Of a stretch of DNA of 55,722 nt, positions 29,827 to 38,989 are shown one piece after another (within the stretch, counting starts at the first letter, position 1; each line of letters begins with the position of its first letter). Origin of the DNA: Agrococcus beijingensis (GTDB lineage: Bacteria > Actinomycetota > Actinomycetes > Actinomycetales > Microbacteriaceae). Both the position numbers and the translations under genes were made by a program. The stretch lies in contig NZ_CP132360.1 in the NCBI RefSeq assembly GCF_030758955.1, positions 1,219,758-1,275,479 on the forward strand, written 5' to 3'. The notes under the pieces were generated by a model. The model was not told the origin of the DNA. It saw only the letters and a list, made by a program, of their open reading frames with translations, and did no database searches.

Positions 29827-29857
29827 GGGCCCGAGCCGGTTCGCCGCGCTCGGGCCC
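29827..29857. terminator. Bidirectional terminator between convergent genes
   Basis: GGGCCCGAGC (29827-29836) and GCTCGGGCCC (29848-29857) form a perfect 10-bp stem with an 11-nt loop, between the MFS stop (29794) and the monooxygenase stop (29870). TCT follows on the plus strand. Confidence 0.75.
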
Positions 29858-29869
29858 TCTGCGCGTCGC

Positions 29870-31255
29870 TCAGTCCGCGTCGGCGCCCAGCCCGACCCGG
29901 TAGCTCGCCCCGCGGTGCTCCGCGGGCAGACGGTCGCCCCGCCCGTGCAGCTTCTGCCGCAGCGTGCCCGGCTGGTACTCCTCCGGGTAGGCGCCGCGCG
30001 CCCGCAGCACCGGGATCACGTGCTCGATCACGTCCTCCCACGTGCCGGGGGTGACGGCGTAGGCGAGGTTGAACCCGTCGACGTCGGTCTCCGCGACCCA
30101 CGACTGCAGCGCATCCGCGATCTCCTCGCCGCTGCCGACGAGCGTCGGGCCGAGCCCACCGATCGCCGCGTGGCGGCCGAGGTCGCCGACCGACCACTCG
30201 CGGCCGAGGTCGGCCTCGGCCTTGAGGTGGTGCAGCACCGACTGGATCGCGTTCGACTCGACGTCGCCGACCGGGTCTGCGGGGTCGTAGGCGGCGAGGT
30301 CGACGCCCATCCAGCCCGACATGAACACCAGCGCACCCTCCTCGCTCGCGTAGGAGCGGTACTCGGCCTCCTTGGCGAGCGCCTCCTCGCTGGTCGCCGC
30401 GGTGATGATGGTGAGCAGCGTGTAGATGCGCGCGGCGGAGCGGTCGCGGCCGGCGGCCTCCAGTGCGTCGCGGATGCGGCGCACGGTGGCGGCGAGCACC
30501 TCCTTCGAGGGCGCGGCGACGAAGATCGCCTCGGCGTGGTCGGCCGCGAACGCGACGCCGCGGGGCGAGGCGCCCGCCTGGTAGATCACCGGCGTGCGCT
30601 GCGGCGAGGGCTCGGAGATGTGGGCGCCGGGCACCGTGAAGTGCTTGCCGACGTGCCCGATGTCGTGCACCTTCGCGGGGTCGGCGAAGATGCCCCGCTC
30701 GCGATCCTCGATCACGGCGTCGTCCTCCCACGACCCCTCCCACAGCTTGTAGAGCACTTCGAGGTACTCGTCGGCGTGGTCGTAGCGGTCGTCGTGCGCC
30801 AGCTGGTCGTCCTGGCCCATGTTGCGGGCGGCGCTCGGCAGGTAGCCGGTGACGACGTTCCAGCCGACCCGGCCGTTCGTCAGGTGGTCGAGCGTGGTGA
30901 TACGGCGGGCGAAGGGGTAGGGGTGCTCGAAGGCGGTGCCGGCAGTGATGCCGAAGCCGAGGTCGTCGGTGACCGCCGCCATGGCGCTCACGAGCAGGAT
31001 CGGGTCGTTGACGGGCACCTGGGCGCCGTTGCGCACCGCCGCAGTGCGGTCGCCGCCGTAGACGTCGTAGGTGCCGAGCACGTCGGCGATGAAGAGCCCG
31101 TCGAAGCGGCCGCGCTCGAGCAACTGGGCCAGGTCGGTCCAGTAGCGGATGGTGTTGTACTGCCGCGACCGGTCGTCGGGGTGGCGCCACAGCCCTGAGG
31201 ACTGGTGCGCGACGCAGTTCATGTCGAAGGCGTTGAAGCGGATCTGCCGTGTCAT
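29870..31255 (-). CDS. LLM class FMN-dependent monooxygenase (NtaA/SnaA/DszA family)
   Basis: 461 residues. The luciferase-like family uses FMNH2 supplied by a separate reductase. Signatures are the N-terminal QIRFNAFDMNCVAHQS, RGRFDGLFIADVLG, HPYPFARRITTLDHLTNGRVGWNVVTG, then PVIYQAGASPRG and the C-terminal HGRGDRLP segment. Relatives oxidise aminopolycarboxylates (NTA/EDTA), organosulfur compounds or pristinamycin, so the exact substrate cannot be read from sequence. The FMN reductase gene diverges 120 bp away. ATG 31255 gives the usual N terminus; an upstream extension to 31315 lacks support. Confidence 0.9.
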   Translation of the reverse strand: MTRQIRFNAFDMNCVAHQSSGLWRHPDDRSRQYNTIRYWTDLAQLLERGRFDGLFIADVLGTYDVYGGDRTAAVRNGAQVPVNDPILLVSAMAAVTDDLGFGITAGTAFEHPYPFARRITTLDHLTNGRVGWNVVTGYLPSAARNMGQDDQLAHDDRYDHADEYLEVLYKLWEGSWEDDAVIEDRERGIFADPAKVHDIGHVGKHFTVPGAHISEPSPQRTPVIYQAGASPRGVAFAADHAEAIFVAAPSKEVLAATVRRIRDALEAAGRDRSAARIYTLLTIITAATSEEALAKEAEYRSYASEEGALVFMSGWMGVDLAAYDPADPVGDVESNAIQSVLHHLKAEADLGREWSVGDLGRHAAIGGLGPTLVGSGEEIADALQSWVAETDVDGFNLAYAVTPGTWEDVIEHVIPVLRARGAYPEEYQPGTLRQKLHGRGDRLPAEHRGASYRVGLGADAD

Positions 31256-31265
31256 AGACGAGAGC

Positions 31266-31368
31266 GTGACCGTGATCACGGGCGGGCACAACGGATGCGG
31301 GACGCGCGGCGTCACCGGAGGTCACGTCGCGTCACACTCGCGCGAGCGGCCCGTGGGGCGCCTACCGT
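31266..31368. promoter_or_regulatory. Divergent promoter/operator of the monooxygenase-reductase pair
   Basis: The 120 bp between the two genes contain a perfect 12-bp palindrome CCGTGATCACGG (31270-31281) and three GTCAC direct repeats at 31311, 31321 and 31331, exactly 10 bp apart. A GTGAC in the opposite orientation lies at 31266. TACCGT (31363-31368) is the likely leaderless -10 for the reductase, 7 nt before its ATG. The repeats lie 30-50 bp upstream of that -10, a normal operator position. Confidence 0.5.
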
Positions 31369-31375
31369 GACTGCC

Positions 31376-31948
31376 ATGACGCATCCCGAACGCCTCCGCA
31401 TCGTCGCGGTCAGCGGCAGCCTGCACCGGCCGTCGTCGACCACGGCGCTGGTCGCGGCGCTCGCCGAGGCGGTCGCGAGCCGCGTCGACGCCGACATCGA
31501 GCTGATCGAGCTCGTCGACGTCGGGCCGCAGCTGGCCGGCGCGCTCGACCGCGCCGCGCTCGCGCCCGACGCGGAGCGCGCGGTGCTGTCCATCGAGGAG
31601 GCCGATCTGCTGGTCGTCGGCAGCCCCGTCTACCGCGCGAGCTTCACGGGCCTGTTCAAGCACCTGTTCGACTTCGTCGACCAGCATGCGCTCACCGACG
31701 TGCCGGTGCTGCTCGCGGCGACGGGCGGCTCGCACCGGCACGCGCTGACGATCGAGCACCAGCTGCGCCCGCTGTTCGCGTTCTTCCAGGCGCTCACGCT
31801 GCCGGTGGGGGTCTTCGCGGCGAGCGAGGACTTCGAGGGCGGGCAGGTGCGGTGCCCCGAGATCCTGGCGCGCATCGAGTCGGCGGCGGACCGGGCGCTG
31901 CCCTACCTGCACCGCCTGCCCGCGCCGGTGCGGCCCGCCGCCTGGTAG
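31376..31948 (+). CDS. NADPH-dependent FMN reductase (SsuE/MsuE-like)
   Basis: 190 residues with a flavodoxin-like fold. VAVSGSLHRPSSTTALVAAL at the N terminus is the FMN phosphate-binding loop, and SPVYRASFTGLFKHLFD is the second family signature. ATGGSHRHALTIEHQLRPLF follows. The enzyme reduces free FMN for a partner monooxygenase, here almost certainly the divergent gene at 29870-31255. ATG 31376 lies 7 nt after TACCGT and is probably leaderless; GTG 31367 is in frame but would overlap that hexamer. Confidence 0.9.
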   Translation: MTHPERLRIVAVSGSLHRPSSTTALVAALAEAVASRVDADIELIELVDVGPQLAGALDRAALAPDAERAVLSIEEADLLVVGSPVYRASFTGLFKHLFDFVDQHALTDVPVLLAATGGSHRHALTIEHQLRPLFAFFQALTLPVGVFAASEDFEGGQVRCPEILARIESAADRALPYLHRLPAPVRPAAW

Positions 31949-31986
31949 CAACGGGGTGACCACCGGGAGGTGGTTGGATAGCAGGA

Positions 31987-33090
31987 ATGGACCCCCGCCT
32001 CGAGCGCGTGCTCTTCGTGCACGCGCACCCTGATGATGAGACCCTCTCGACCGGCGCCGCGATCGCCGGCATCGCCGCGGGCGGCGGCGATGCGATCGTC
32101 GCGACCTTCACGCTCGGTGAGCGCGGCGAGACGCGCGCCGACAGCGTCGCGGAGGTCGCCGAGGTGGGCGTGGGCGAGGTGCGCCGCCGCGAGCTCGACG
32201 CGGCGCTGCGCGCGCTGGGCGCCCGCGGTCGGCGCATCCACGGCTGGGAGGACTCCGGCATGTCGTGGCTGCAGAACGGCAAGGCGGGAGCCGCGCCCGA
32301 CGCGCCCGAGACCGCGATGAGCCGCGCGTCGCTCGACGACCTGGCGGATGCCCTGGGCTCCGTCATCGAGGAGGTCGACCCGACCGCGCTCGTCACGTAC
32401 GACGCCGACGGCGGCTACGGGCACCCCGATCACGTCGCCGCCCATCGGGCATCGATCATCGCCGCCCGCCGCTACGACCTGCCGCTCTACGTGCGCTCGA
32501 CACGCGAGGGCGACGTGGCCTTCCCGCTGGCGCCGGTGCGCGACCGGGTCGAGGCGGCGCTCGCGGCGCACCGCTCGCAGGTCGAGCAGCACGGCGACGA
32601 GGTCGAGCACGTCGGCGGCCAGCGACGCCCGCTCGACCTGGTCGAGCACTACCGCCAGATCGAGACGCGCCCGGCGCGCCGCACACGGTGGAGCCTGCGC
32701 ATCGGCGCGCTCGCGGCCGGCGCGGTCGTGGGCATCGTCGGCACCTTCTCGCACCAGCAGCTGCCGTGGGGGCTGGTGCTGTCGCTGGTCGCGGCGATCG
32801 GCCTGGTCTTCGGCATGCGCGCCGCCTCCGGCTCCCGCCCGCTCACCCTCGCCGCGGTGATCGGGCTCCTCGGCATCGTCGCGCTCGTCGCGATCGATCC
32901 GCTCGGCCGGGGCGCCTGGGGCACCGAGCGCGCGCTGATCCCCGCGAACCTCGCGGGCTGGCTGTGGACGCTCGTGCCGGCCGCGGTGTCGTTCGTGGCG
33001 CTGGCGTGGCCCGATGCCGAATCGATGCGGCGGATTAGGATGGCTGCGAGGGCTCAGCCGGGCCAGCAGTCGGAAGGAGACCAGCCGTGA
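31987..33090 (+). CDS. PIG-L family N-acetyl deacetylase fused to a C-terminal membrane domain
   Basis: 367 residues. The first 230 or so form a zinc-dependent PIG-L/LmbE deacetylase: HAHPDDETLSTG near residues 12-23 supplies the HPDDE metal/base motif, and GGYGHPDHVAAHR carries the third metal-binding His. Relatives include MshB and Mca of mycothiol metabolism, plus many GlcNAc deacetylases. From about residue 235 there are four hydrophobic segments (GALAAGAVVGIVGTF, GLVLSLVAAIGLVFGM, AVIGLLGIVALVAI, LVPAAVSFVALAW), so the catalytic domain is tethered to the membrane. It overlaps fdxA by GTGA, so the two are coupled. Confidence 0.88.
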   Translation: MDPRLERVLFVHAHPDDETLSTGAAIAGIAAGGGDAIVATFTLGERGETRADSVAEVAEVGVGEVRRRELDAALRALGARGRRIHGWEDSGMSWLQNGKAGAAPDAPETAMSRASLDDLADALGSVIEEVDPTALVTYDADGGYGHPDHVAAHRASIIAARRYDLPLYVRSTREGDVAFPLAPVRDRVEAALAAHRSQVEQHGDEVEHVGGQRRPLDLVEHYRQIETRPARRTRWSLRIGALAAGAVVGIVGTFSHQQLPWGLVLSLVAAIGLVFGMRAASGSRPLTLAAVIGLLGIVALVAIDPLGRGAWGTERALIPANLAGWLWTLVPAAVSFVALAWPDAESMRRIRMAARAQPGQQSEGDQP

Positions 33091-33404
33091 CCTACGTGAT
33101 CGCGCTCCCGTGCGTCGACGTGAAGGATCGCGCCTGCGTCGACGAATGCCCGGTCGACTGCATCTACGAGGGCGAGCGGATGCTCTACATCCACCCGGAC
33201 GAGTGCGTCGACTGCGGCGCCTGCGAGCCGGTGTGCCCCGTCGAGGCGATCTTCTACGAGGACGACACGCCTGAGGAGTGGGCCGAGTACTACGAGGCCA
33301 ACGTGCACTTCTTCGACGAGATCGGCTCGCCCGGCGGCGCCGCCAAGGTCGGCGTCATCAAGCACGACCACCCCATCGTGGCCGCGCTGCCGCCGCAGGC
33401 GTAG
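33087..33404 (+). CDS. fdxA: Ferredoxin, 7Fe-8S (FdxA type)
   Basis: 105 residues. The first cluster region, CVDECPVDCIYEGERMLYI, and the second, CVDCGACEPVCPVEAI, carry the Cys spacing of actinobacterial ferredoxins with one 3Fe-4S and one 4Fe-4S centre. It is a small electron carrier of the cytoplasm. GTG 33087 follows GGAAGGAGA. The gene is 6 bp upstream of dapC, an arrangement widely conserved in actinobacteria. Confidence 0.95.
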   Translation: MTYVIALPCVDVKDRACVDECPVDCIYEGERMLYIHPDECVDCGACEPVCPVEAIFYEDDTPEEWAEYYEANVHFFDEIGSPGGAAKVGVIKHDHPIVAALPPQA

Positions 33405-33410
33405 CGCCGC

Positions 33411-34484
33411 ATGGAGCTGCCCGAGTTCCCCTGGGACACGCTCGCCGGCGCGAAGGCGGTCGCCGCCGCGCATCCCGACGGCCTCATCGACCTCAGCGTC
33501 GGCAGCCCCGTCGACCCGACGCCCGAGCTGCTGCAGACCGCGCTCCGCGAGGCGACCGACGCGCACGGCTACCCGACCAACTGGGGCACCCCCGAGGTGC
33601 GCCGCGCGATCGTCGACTGGTTCGCGCGCGTGCGGCGCGTGCCTGGCCTGACCGACGAGAACGTGCTCGTGACGGTGGGCTCGAAGGAGCTCGTCGCCGG
33701 CCTGCCGCTGCAGCTCGGCATCGGCGCGGGCGACGCGGTGGTGTTCCCCTCGGTCGCCTACCCGACCTACGACATCGGCGCGCGCATCGCCGGCAGCACG
33801 CCGGTGCCGGCCGACGACCCCGACGACTGGCCCGCCGGCACGAGGCTCGTCTGGGTCAACTCGCCCTCGAACCCGACCGGAGACGTGCTGGGGGTGGATG
33901 CGCTGCGTCGCGTCGTGCACGCCGCCCGCGAGCGGGGGATCGTGGTCGCGAGCGACGAGTGCTACGCGCTGCTGCCGTGGGAGGTCGCCGAGGCGCCCTC
34001 GATCCTCGACCCGCGCGTCACCGACGGCGACCTGACGGGCCTGCTGGCGGTCTACTCGCTCAGCAAGCAGTCGAACCTCGCCGGCTACCGCGCCGCGTTC
34101 GTCGCCGGCGACGCGCAGGTGGTGCAGCGGGTGCTCTCGGTGCGCAAGCACCTGGGGCTGATGGCGCCGAGCCCCGTGCAGCACGCGCTGGCCGTCGCGC
34201 TCGGCGACGCGCAGCACGTCGACGAGCAGCGCGAGCGCTACCGCGGCCGTCGTGCGCTGCTGCTGCCGGCGCTCGAGTCGCGCGGCTTCGCGGTCTCCTC
34301 CGACGCGGGCCTCTACCTGTGGTCCACGGACGGGTCGGATGCGCTGGCGCAGGTCGATCGGCTGGCGCGGCTCGGCATCCTGGTCGCGCCCGGCACCTTC
34401 TACGGCGACGCGAGCCACGTGCGGGTCGCGCTCACCGCATCCGACGACGCCATCGCCCGTGCCGCGGCGCGCCTGCGCGGCTGA
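33411..34484 (+). CDS. dapC: Succinyldiaminopimelate transaminase
   Basis: 357 residues, a class I/II PLP aminotransferase. It makes N-succinyl-LL-diaminopimelate from the keto precursor in the succinylase branch of lysine and cell-wall biosynthesis. DLSVGSPVDPTP at the N terminus, VNSPSNPTGDVL and SDECYALL are typical, and the PLP lysine is K219 in YSLSKQSNLAGYR. The fdxA-dapC order supports DapC over other aminotransferases. dapD and dapE lie about 5.5 kb away. Confidence 0.93.
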   Translation: MELPEFPWDTLAGAKAVAAAHPDGLIDLSVGSPVDPTPELLQTALREATDAHGYPTNWGTPEVRRAIVDWFARVRRVPGLTDENVLVTVGSKELVAGLPLQLGIGAGDAVVFPSVAYPTYDIGARIAGSTPVPADDPDDWPAGTRLVWVNSPSNPTGDVLGVDALRRVVHAARERGIVVASDECYALLPWEVAEAPSILDPRVTDGDLTGLLAVYSLSKQSNLAGYRAAFVAGDAQVVQRVLSVRKHLGLMAPSPVQHALAVALGDAQHVDEQRERYRGRRALLLPALESRGFAVSSDAGLYLWSTDGSDALAQVDRLARLGILVAPGTFYGDASHVRVALTASDDAIARAAARLRG

Positions 34485-34533
34485 GCAGGAGCCTCGTGAG
34501 AGGCCACGGCCGAGCGCCGGGTAGGCTGTGCGG

Positions 34534-35880
34534 GTGACGACTGAGGCATCTGCAACCACTCCTGCGTCCACGTCGGCGACGGTGGCGCCCTCCGCGCCCG
34601 CCGCGACGAGCCAGGAGCGCTCCGTGACGATCCAGCACGACGGGGGCTCGACCCGGCTGCAGGTGTTCGAGGCCGCCGACGGCCGCTCAGCCATCGACGT
34701 GGCGAAGCTGACGAAGGAGACGGGCCTCACCGCGCTCGACTACGGCTTCGTGAACACGGCGGCGACGCGCAGCGCGATCACCTACATCGACGGCGACGAG
34801 GGCATCCTCCGCTACCGCGGCTACCCGATCGAGGAGCTGGCCGAGCAGAAGACCTTCCTCGACGTCGCGCACCTGCTGATCTACGGCGAGCTGCCGAGCG
34901 AGGACGAGCTGGCCACCTTCGACCACCGGGTGCGCCGCCACACGCTGCTGCATGAGGATCTGCGCCGCTTCTTCGACGCGCTGCCGCGCGATGCGCACCC
35001 GATGAGCGCCCTCTCGAGCGCCGTCAGCGCCCTGTCGACCTACTACGAGTCCGACCACGACCCGCGCGACCCCGACAAGGTCGACAAGCAGACGATCCGC
35101 CTGCTGGCGAAGATGCCGGTGATCGCCGCCTACGCGCACAAGAAGTCGATCGGCCAGGCGTTCCTCTACCCCGACAACTCGATGAGCTTCGTCGAGAACT
35201 ACCTGAAGCTCAACTTCGGCATCGAGGCCGAGCCCTACGTGCAGAACCCGGTGATGGTGCGCGCCCTCGAGCGCCTCCTCATCCTGCACGCCGACCACGA
35301 GCAGAACGCGTCGACGTCGACGGTGCGCCTGGTGGGCTCGACCGAGGCCAACCTCTTCGCGTCGGTATCGGCCGGCATCCACGCCCTCTCGGGCCCGCTG
35401 CACGGCGGCGCCAACGAGGCGGTGCTGCAGATGCTGCGCGGCATCCGCGACTCGGGCGAGGGCGTCGAGCGCTTCGTCGAGCGCGTGAAGCGCAAGGAGC
35501 AGGGCGTGAAGCTCATGGGCTTCGGGCACCGCGTCTACAAGAACTACGACCCGCGCGCGAAGCTCGTGAAGCAGTCGGCAGAAGAGGTGCTCGCCCAGCT
35601 CGGCGTGCGCGACCCGCTGCTCGACATCGCGCAGGAGCTCGAGCAGGTCGCCCTCGCCGACGACTACTTCCGCGAGCGCAAGCTCTACCCGAACGTCGAC
35701 TTCTACACCGGCGTGATCTACAAGGCGATGGGCTTCCCCGAGCGCATGTTCACCGTGCTGTTCGCGATCGGGCGCCTGCCCGGCTGGATCGCCCACTGGC
35801 GCGAGATGATGCTCGACCCGCAGACGAAGATCGGCCGCCCGCAGCAGCTGTACGTCGGCCCGGTCGAGCGCCACATCTGA
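34534..35880 (+). CDS. gltA: Citrate synthase (type II)
   Basis: 448 residues. It condenses acetyl-CoA and oxaloacetate at the entry of the citric acid cycle. ITYIDGDEGILRYRGYPIEELA, the histidine motif HADHEQNASTSTVRLVGS, LSGPLHGGANEAVLQML, GFGHRVYKNYDPRAK and the C-terminal RPQQLYVGP are all family signatures. The first 30 residues are a Thr/Ala/Ser-rich tail. GTG 34534 is chosen because TAGGCT (34522-34527) lies 6 nt upstream, giving a leaderless mRNA; GTG 34528 is the in-frame alternative. Confidence 0.95.
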   Translation: MTTEASATTPASTSATVAPSAPAATSQERSVTIQHDGGSTRLQVFEAADGRSAIDVAKLTKETGLTALDYGFVNTAATRSAITYIDGDEGILRYRGYPIEELAEQKTFLDVAHLLIYGELPSEDELATFDHRVRRHTLLHEDLRRFFDALPRDAHPMSALSSAVSALSTYYESDHDPRDPDKVDKQTIRLLAKMPVIAAYAHKKSIGQAFLYPDNSMSFVENYLKLNFGIEAEPYVQNPVMVRALERLLILHADHEQNASTSTVRLVGSTEANLFASVSAGIHALSGPLHGGANEAVLQMLRGIRDSGEGVERFVERVKRKEQGVKLMGFGHRVYKNYDPRAKLVKQSAEEVLAQLGVRDPLLDIAQELEQVALADDYFRERKLYPNVDFYTGVIYKAMGFPERMFTVLFAIGRLPGWIAHWREMMLDPQTKIGRPQQLYVGPVERHI

Positions 35881-35930
35881 CCCCACCCCGTCCCGCCCGC
35901 CGCTCGCGCGGCATCCGACCTGGAGCGTCC

Positions 35931-37382
35931 ATGACCAGCACCTCCCAGGCGGCGCCGAAGCGCGCCGTCGACCGGTTCTTCAAGATCAGCGAGCGCGGCT
36001 CCAGCATCACGCAGGAGATCAGGGGCGGTCTCGTCACGTTCTTCGCGATGGCCTACATCATCGTGCTGAACCCGCTCATCATCGGCGGCTTCTCGCCCGA
36101 GCAGGCAGCGACCGACGTCGAGGGCGGATGGCTCCCCAACGGTCAGGTGGCGGCGGTCACGGCGCTCGTCGGTGGCGTCATGACGCTCGCGATGGGCCTC
36201 ATCGCCAACGTGCCCTTCGGGCTCGCGGCCGGTCTCGGCATCAACTCGTTCCTGGCCTTCGGCCTGGTAGGCGAGCTCACCTGGCCCGAGGCGATGGGCC
36301 TCGTGGTGATCAACGGCCTCATCATCGTGCTGCTCGCCGCCACGGGCCTGCGCCGCATGATCTTCGACGCCGTGCCGGCGGCGCTGAAGAGCGCGATCGC
36401 GGTCGGCATCGGCCTGTTCATCGCCTTCATCGGCTTCGTCGACTCGGGCTTCGTGCGCGCGACGGGCATCGCCGCTCCGCCGGTGCAGCTGGGCGACGGC
36501 GGCTCGATCACCTCGCTGCCGACGGCCACGTTCATCATCGGCCTGGTGCTGATGGGCATCCTGCTGGCGCTGCGCGTCAAGGGCGCGCTGCTCATCGGCA
36601 TCGTCGCGACCACGATCATCGCGATCATCCTCGAGGCGATCTTCAAGGTCGGCCCGTCGCTCGGCCAGAACCCCGACGCCTGGAACCTCAACGCGCCGGC
36701 GCTGCCGACCAGCATCGTCGCGCTGCCCGACCTGTCGCTCGTCGGCCAGGTGTCGTTCGGCTCGTTCGAGCGCATCGGCGTGATCGCGACGACGATGTTC
36801 ATCTTCACGCTCGTCTTCATGAACTTCTTCGACGCCATGGGCTCGATGACGGGCCTTGCGCGGCAGGCGGGCATCGCGACGCCCGACGGCCAGTTCCCGG
36901 GCCTGAAGCGCGCGCTCGTCGTCGAGGGCTTCGGCGCGGTCGCCGGTGGCGGCGCGAGCGCCTCCTCGAACACCGTCTTCGTCGACTCGGCGGCGGGCAT
37001 CGGCGAGGGCGCCCGCACGGGTCTCGCCTCGGTGGTCACGGGCGTGCTGTTCCTCGCGGCGATGTTCCTGACGCCGCTGACGCAGATCGTGCCGCTCGAG
37101 GTCGCCGCGGCGACGCTGGTGGTGGTGGGCGCGATGATGATGTCGCAGATCAAGGACATCGACTTCACCGACTTCCGCGTCGCGCTGCCCGCGTTCCTCA
37201 CGATCGTCGTGATGCCGATGACCTACAACATCGCCAACGGCATCGGCGTCGGCTTCATCGCCTGGGTGCTCATCAACGCCGTCTCCGGCCGTGCGAAGAC
37301 CATCTCGCCGCTGCTGTGGGTCGTCGCGGCGATGTTCGTGGTGTTCTTCGTGCGCGGCCCGCTGCAGGCGCTGATCGGCTGA
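35931..37382 (+). CDS. NCS2 family purine permease (AzgA/GhxP type)
   Basis: 483 residues with 12-14 helices. It imports adenine, guanine or hypoxanthine with protons. FFAMAYIIVLNPLIIGG at the N terminus, GLAAGLGINSFLAFGLVG, DSGFVRATG, FMNFFDAMGSMTGLARQAG and a GGGASASSNTVFVDSAAGIGE-type loop identify the AzgA-like subgroup. Which base it prefers cannot be told. CTGGAG lies 4 nt or so before ATG 35931. The 50 bp after gltA hold no clear terminator. It converges with the ABC exporter genes, 26 bp apart. Confidence 0.93.
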   Translation: MTSTSQAAPKRAVDRFFKISERGSSITQEIRGGLVTFFAMAYIIVLNPLIIGGFSPEQAATDVEGGWLPNGQVAAVTALVGGVMTLAMGLIANVPFGLAAGLGINSFLAFGLVGELTWPEAMGLVVINGLIIVLLAATGLRRMIFDAVPAALKSAIAVGIGLFIAFIGFVDSGFVRATGIAAPPVQLGDGGSITSLPTATFIIGLVLMGILLALRVKGALLIGIVATTIIAIILEAIFKVGPSLGQNPDAWNLNAPALPTSIVALPDLSLVGQVSFGSFERIGVIATTMFIFTLVFMNFFDAMGSMTGLARQAGIATPDGQFPGLKRALVVEGFGAVAGGGASASSNTVFVDSAAGIGEGARTGLASVVTGVLFLAAMFLTPLTQIVPLEVAAATLVVVGAMMMSQIKDIDFTDFRVALPAFLTIVVMPMTYNIANGIGVGFIAWVLINAVSGRAKTISPLLWVVAAMFVVFFVRGPLQALIG

Positions 37383-37408
37383 TCGCGCGGTCGCGCGGCG
37401 CGGGTCGG

Positions 37409-38989
37409 CTACTGCGCCCGCGAGACCTTCGCGAGCACCTCGGGGCCTCGGCGGTCGAGGGCGGCGCCGCCGAAGCGCACGCCGAGCCACGCGCCGAGCC
37501 CGCCGATCAGCAGGCCGGCGGCGAGGCTCAGCCAGCCGAACCACGGGATCCAGGCGGCGGCGACCGCGAGCCCGATGAACGGCAGGCCGGCGATCGCGAG
37601 CACGGGCAGCGCGATGCCGATGCCCGCGAGCGACTGCACGCCGCCCGAGGAGCCGCGGCCGAGCGGGTTCGCGCCCGGCTCGGGCGCCTCGCCCGGCAGG
37701 TAGGCGCTCAGCCAGAGCATGGTGCCGGCGAGCAGGCCGAAGGTGCCGAGCCCGAGGCCGAGGCTGCCCGGCAGCAGGTGCCACTGCCCGGTCGCCCACG
37801 CGCTGAGCACCGCGGCCAGCACGATGAGGGGCAGGAACACGATGCTCACGCCCAGCAGCCGGCCCGCGCGATCCTGCGCGCCCCGCACGCCGGCGAGCAG
37901 GTGCCAGGCGAGGGCGCTGTTGTCGTAGGCGGTGTCGAGCTGCAGCATGCTCGCGGCGATGATGGCCATCATCAGCGGCAGCACGCTCAGCGGCAGCGCC
38001 GATGCGGCCTCGTCGCCCAGCAGCTGCATCCCGCCGATGAGCGCGGTCACCATGAGCACCGCGATCACGTTCATGAGGTGGCGCACGTCGCGACGGCGGT
38101 AGCGGATGCTCCTGGTCGCGATCGCGCCGATCGGCGTCGCGGGCAGCAGGCGGTCGAGCAGGCCGCCCTCGCGCACGCGGCCCCCGCCGCGGAGCACGAT
38201 CGGGTTCGTCAGCCGCTCCGCCAGCATCCGTCCCCAGCCCCACCAGCAGAGCGCGACGGTGCCGAGCGCGATCGCCAGCTTGGCGAGCGCCTCGGGCCAG
38301 GCGCCCTCGGCGACGGTGCGGGGGAGGTCGAACACGGCGCCGAGCGGCGTCCACGACGCGGCCTGCACGACGCCGGCCAGGGCGGGCCCGATGTCGCCGA
38401 GCTCGCTCACGCCCTCGGCGACGACGGCCATGCCGAAGACGAGGCCGACCATGGCGAGCAGGAGCACGATGGCCATGACGTCGCGGGCTCGCTTGCTCGC
38501 GAGCTGCCGCGCGACGAGGTCGGCGGTGACGCGAGGCACGAGCATGGCGGTCAGGACGGCCAGCGGCAGGGCGGCGACGGCCGTGACCATGGCGCTGATC
38601 GACGTCGACCAGACGACGAGCCCGATGACGACGGCCAGCACGGCCACGATGCCCCAGGCGTCGAGCAGCGACGCGGCCAGCAGGCCGCGGCGCAGCTGTC
38701 GGGCGTCGAGCGGCAGCACGCTGAAGCGCTCGGGAGCGAGCGGGTCGCTCGTGCCGATGAGCACCGTGATCGCGGTGAGGGCGACGACCAGCAGCGCGCC
38801 GCCGAGCACGGCGGCGGGTGCGCCCAGGTCGGGCTGGAAGATGCGGATGCCGATCGCGGCGAACAGCGTGGTGCCGAGCAGCGACATGGCGCCGAGCACG
38901 CTGATGACGAGGGCGACGATCGCCCACGGGCTCTGCTTGAGGCTGCCGAGCAGCAGGCGCCATCTCAGTGCGACGATGTGCGCAGCCAT
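37409..38989 (-). CDS. ABC exporter membrane protein (about 12 helices)
   Basis: 526 residues with about a dozen hydrophobic segments and no extracytoplasmic domain of note. It begins MAAHIVALRWRLLLGSLKQS, as in actinobacterial two-component exporters of the ABC-2 class. A basic cytoplasmic loop (ATRSIRYRRRDVRHLMN) divides it in half. ATG 38989 follows GGAGGCGCTCGC and overlaps the upstream ATPase gene by 25 bp, so the two form a transporter operon. The exported substrate is unknown. Confidence 0.83.
   Translation of the reverse strand: MAAHIVALRWRLLLGSLKQSPWAIVALVISVLGAMSLLGTTLFAAIGIRIFQPDLGAPAAVLGGALLVVALTAITVLIGTSDPLAPERFSVLPLDARQLRRGLLAASLLDAWGIVAVLAVVIGLVVWSTSISAMVTAVAALPLAVLTAMLVPRVTADLVARQLASKRARDVMAIVLLLAMVGLVFGMAVVAEGVSELGDIGPALAGVVQAASWTPLGAVFDLPRTVAEGAWPEALAKLAIALGTVALCWWGWGRMLAERLTNPIVLRGGGRVREGGLLDRLLPATPIGAIATRSIRYRRRDVRHLMNVIAVLMVTALIGGMQLLGDEAASALPLSVLPLMMAIIAASMLQLDTAYDNSALAWHLLAGVRGAQDRAGRLLGVSIVFLPLIVLAAVLSAWATGQWHLLPGSLGLGLGTFGLLAGTMLWLSAYLPGEAPEPGANPLGRGSSGGVQSLAGIGIALPVLAIAGLPFIGLAVAAAWIPWFGWLSLAAGLLIGGLGAWLGVRFGGAALDRRGPEVLAKVSRAQ

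Noticed and set aside
31205..31375. N-terminal extension of the FMN reductase
   Set aside because: The extra 57 residues are Arg/His-rich and run through the promoter region. ATG 31376 has a leaderless -10 and starts just before the flavodoxin fold.
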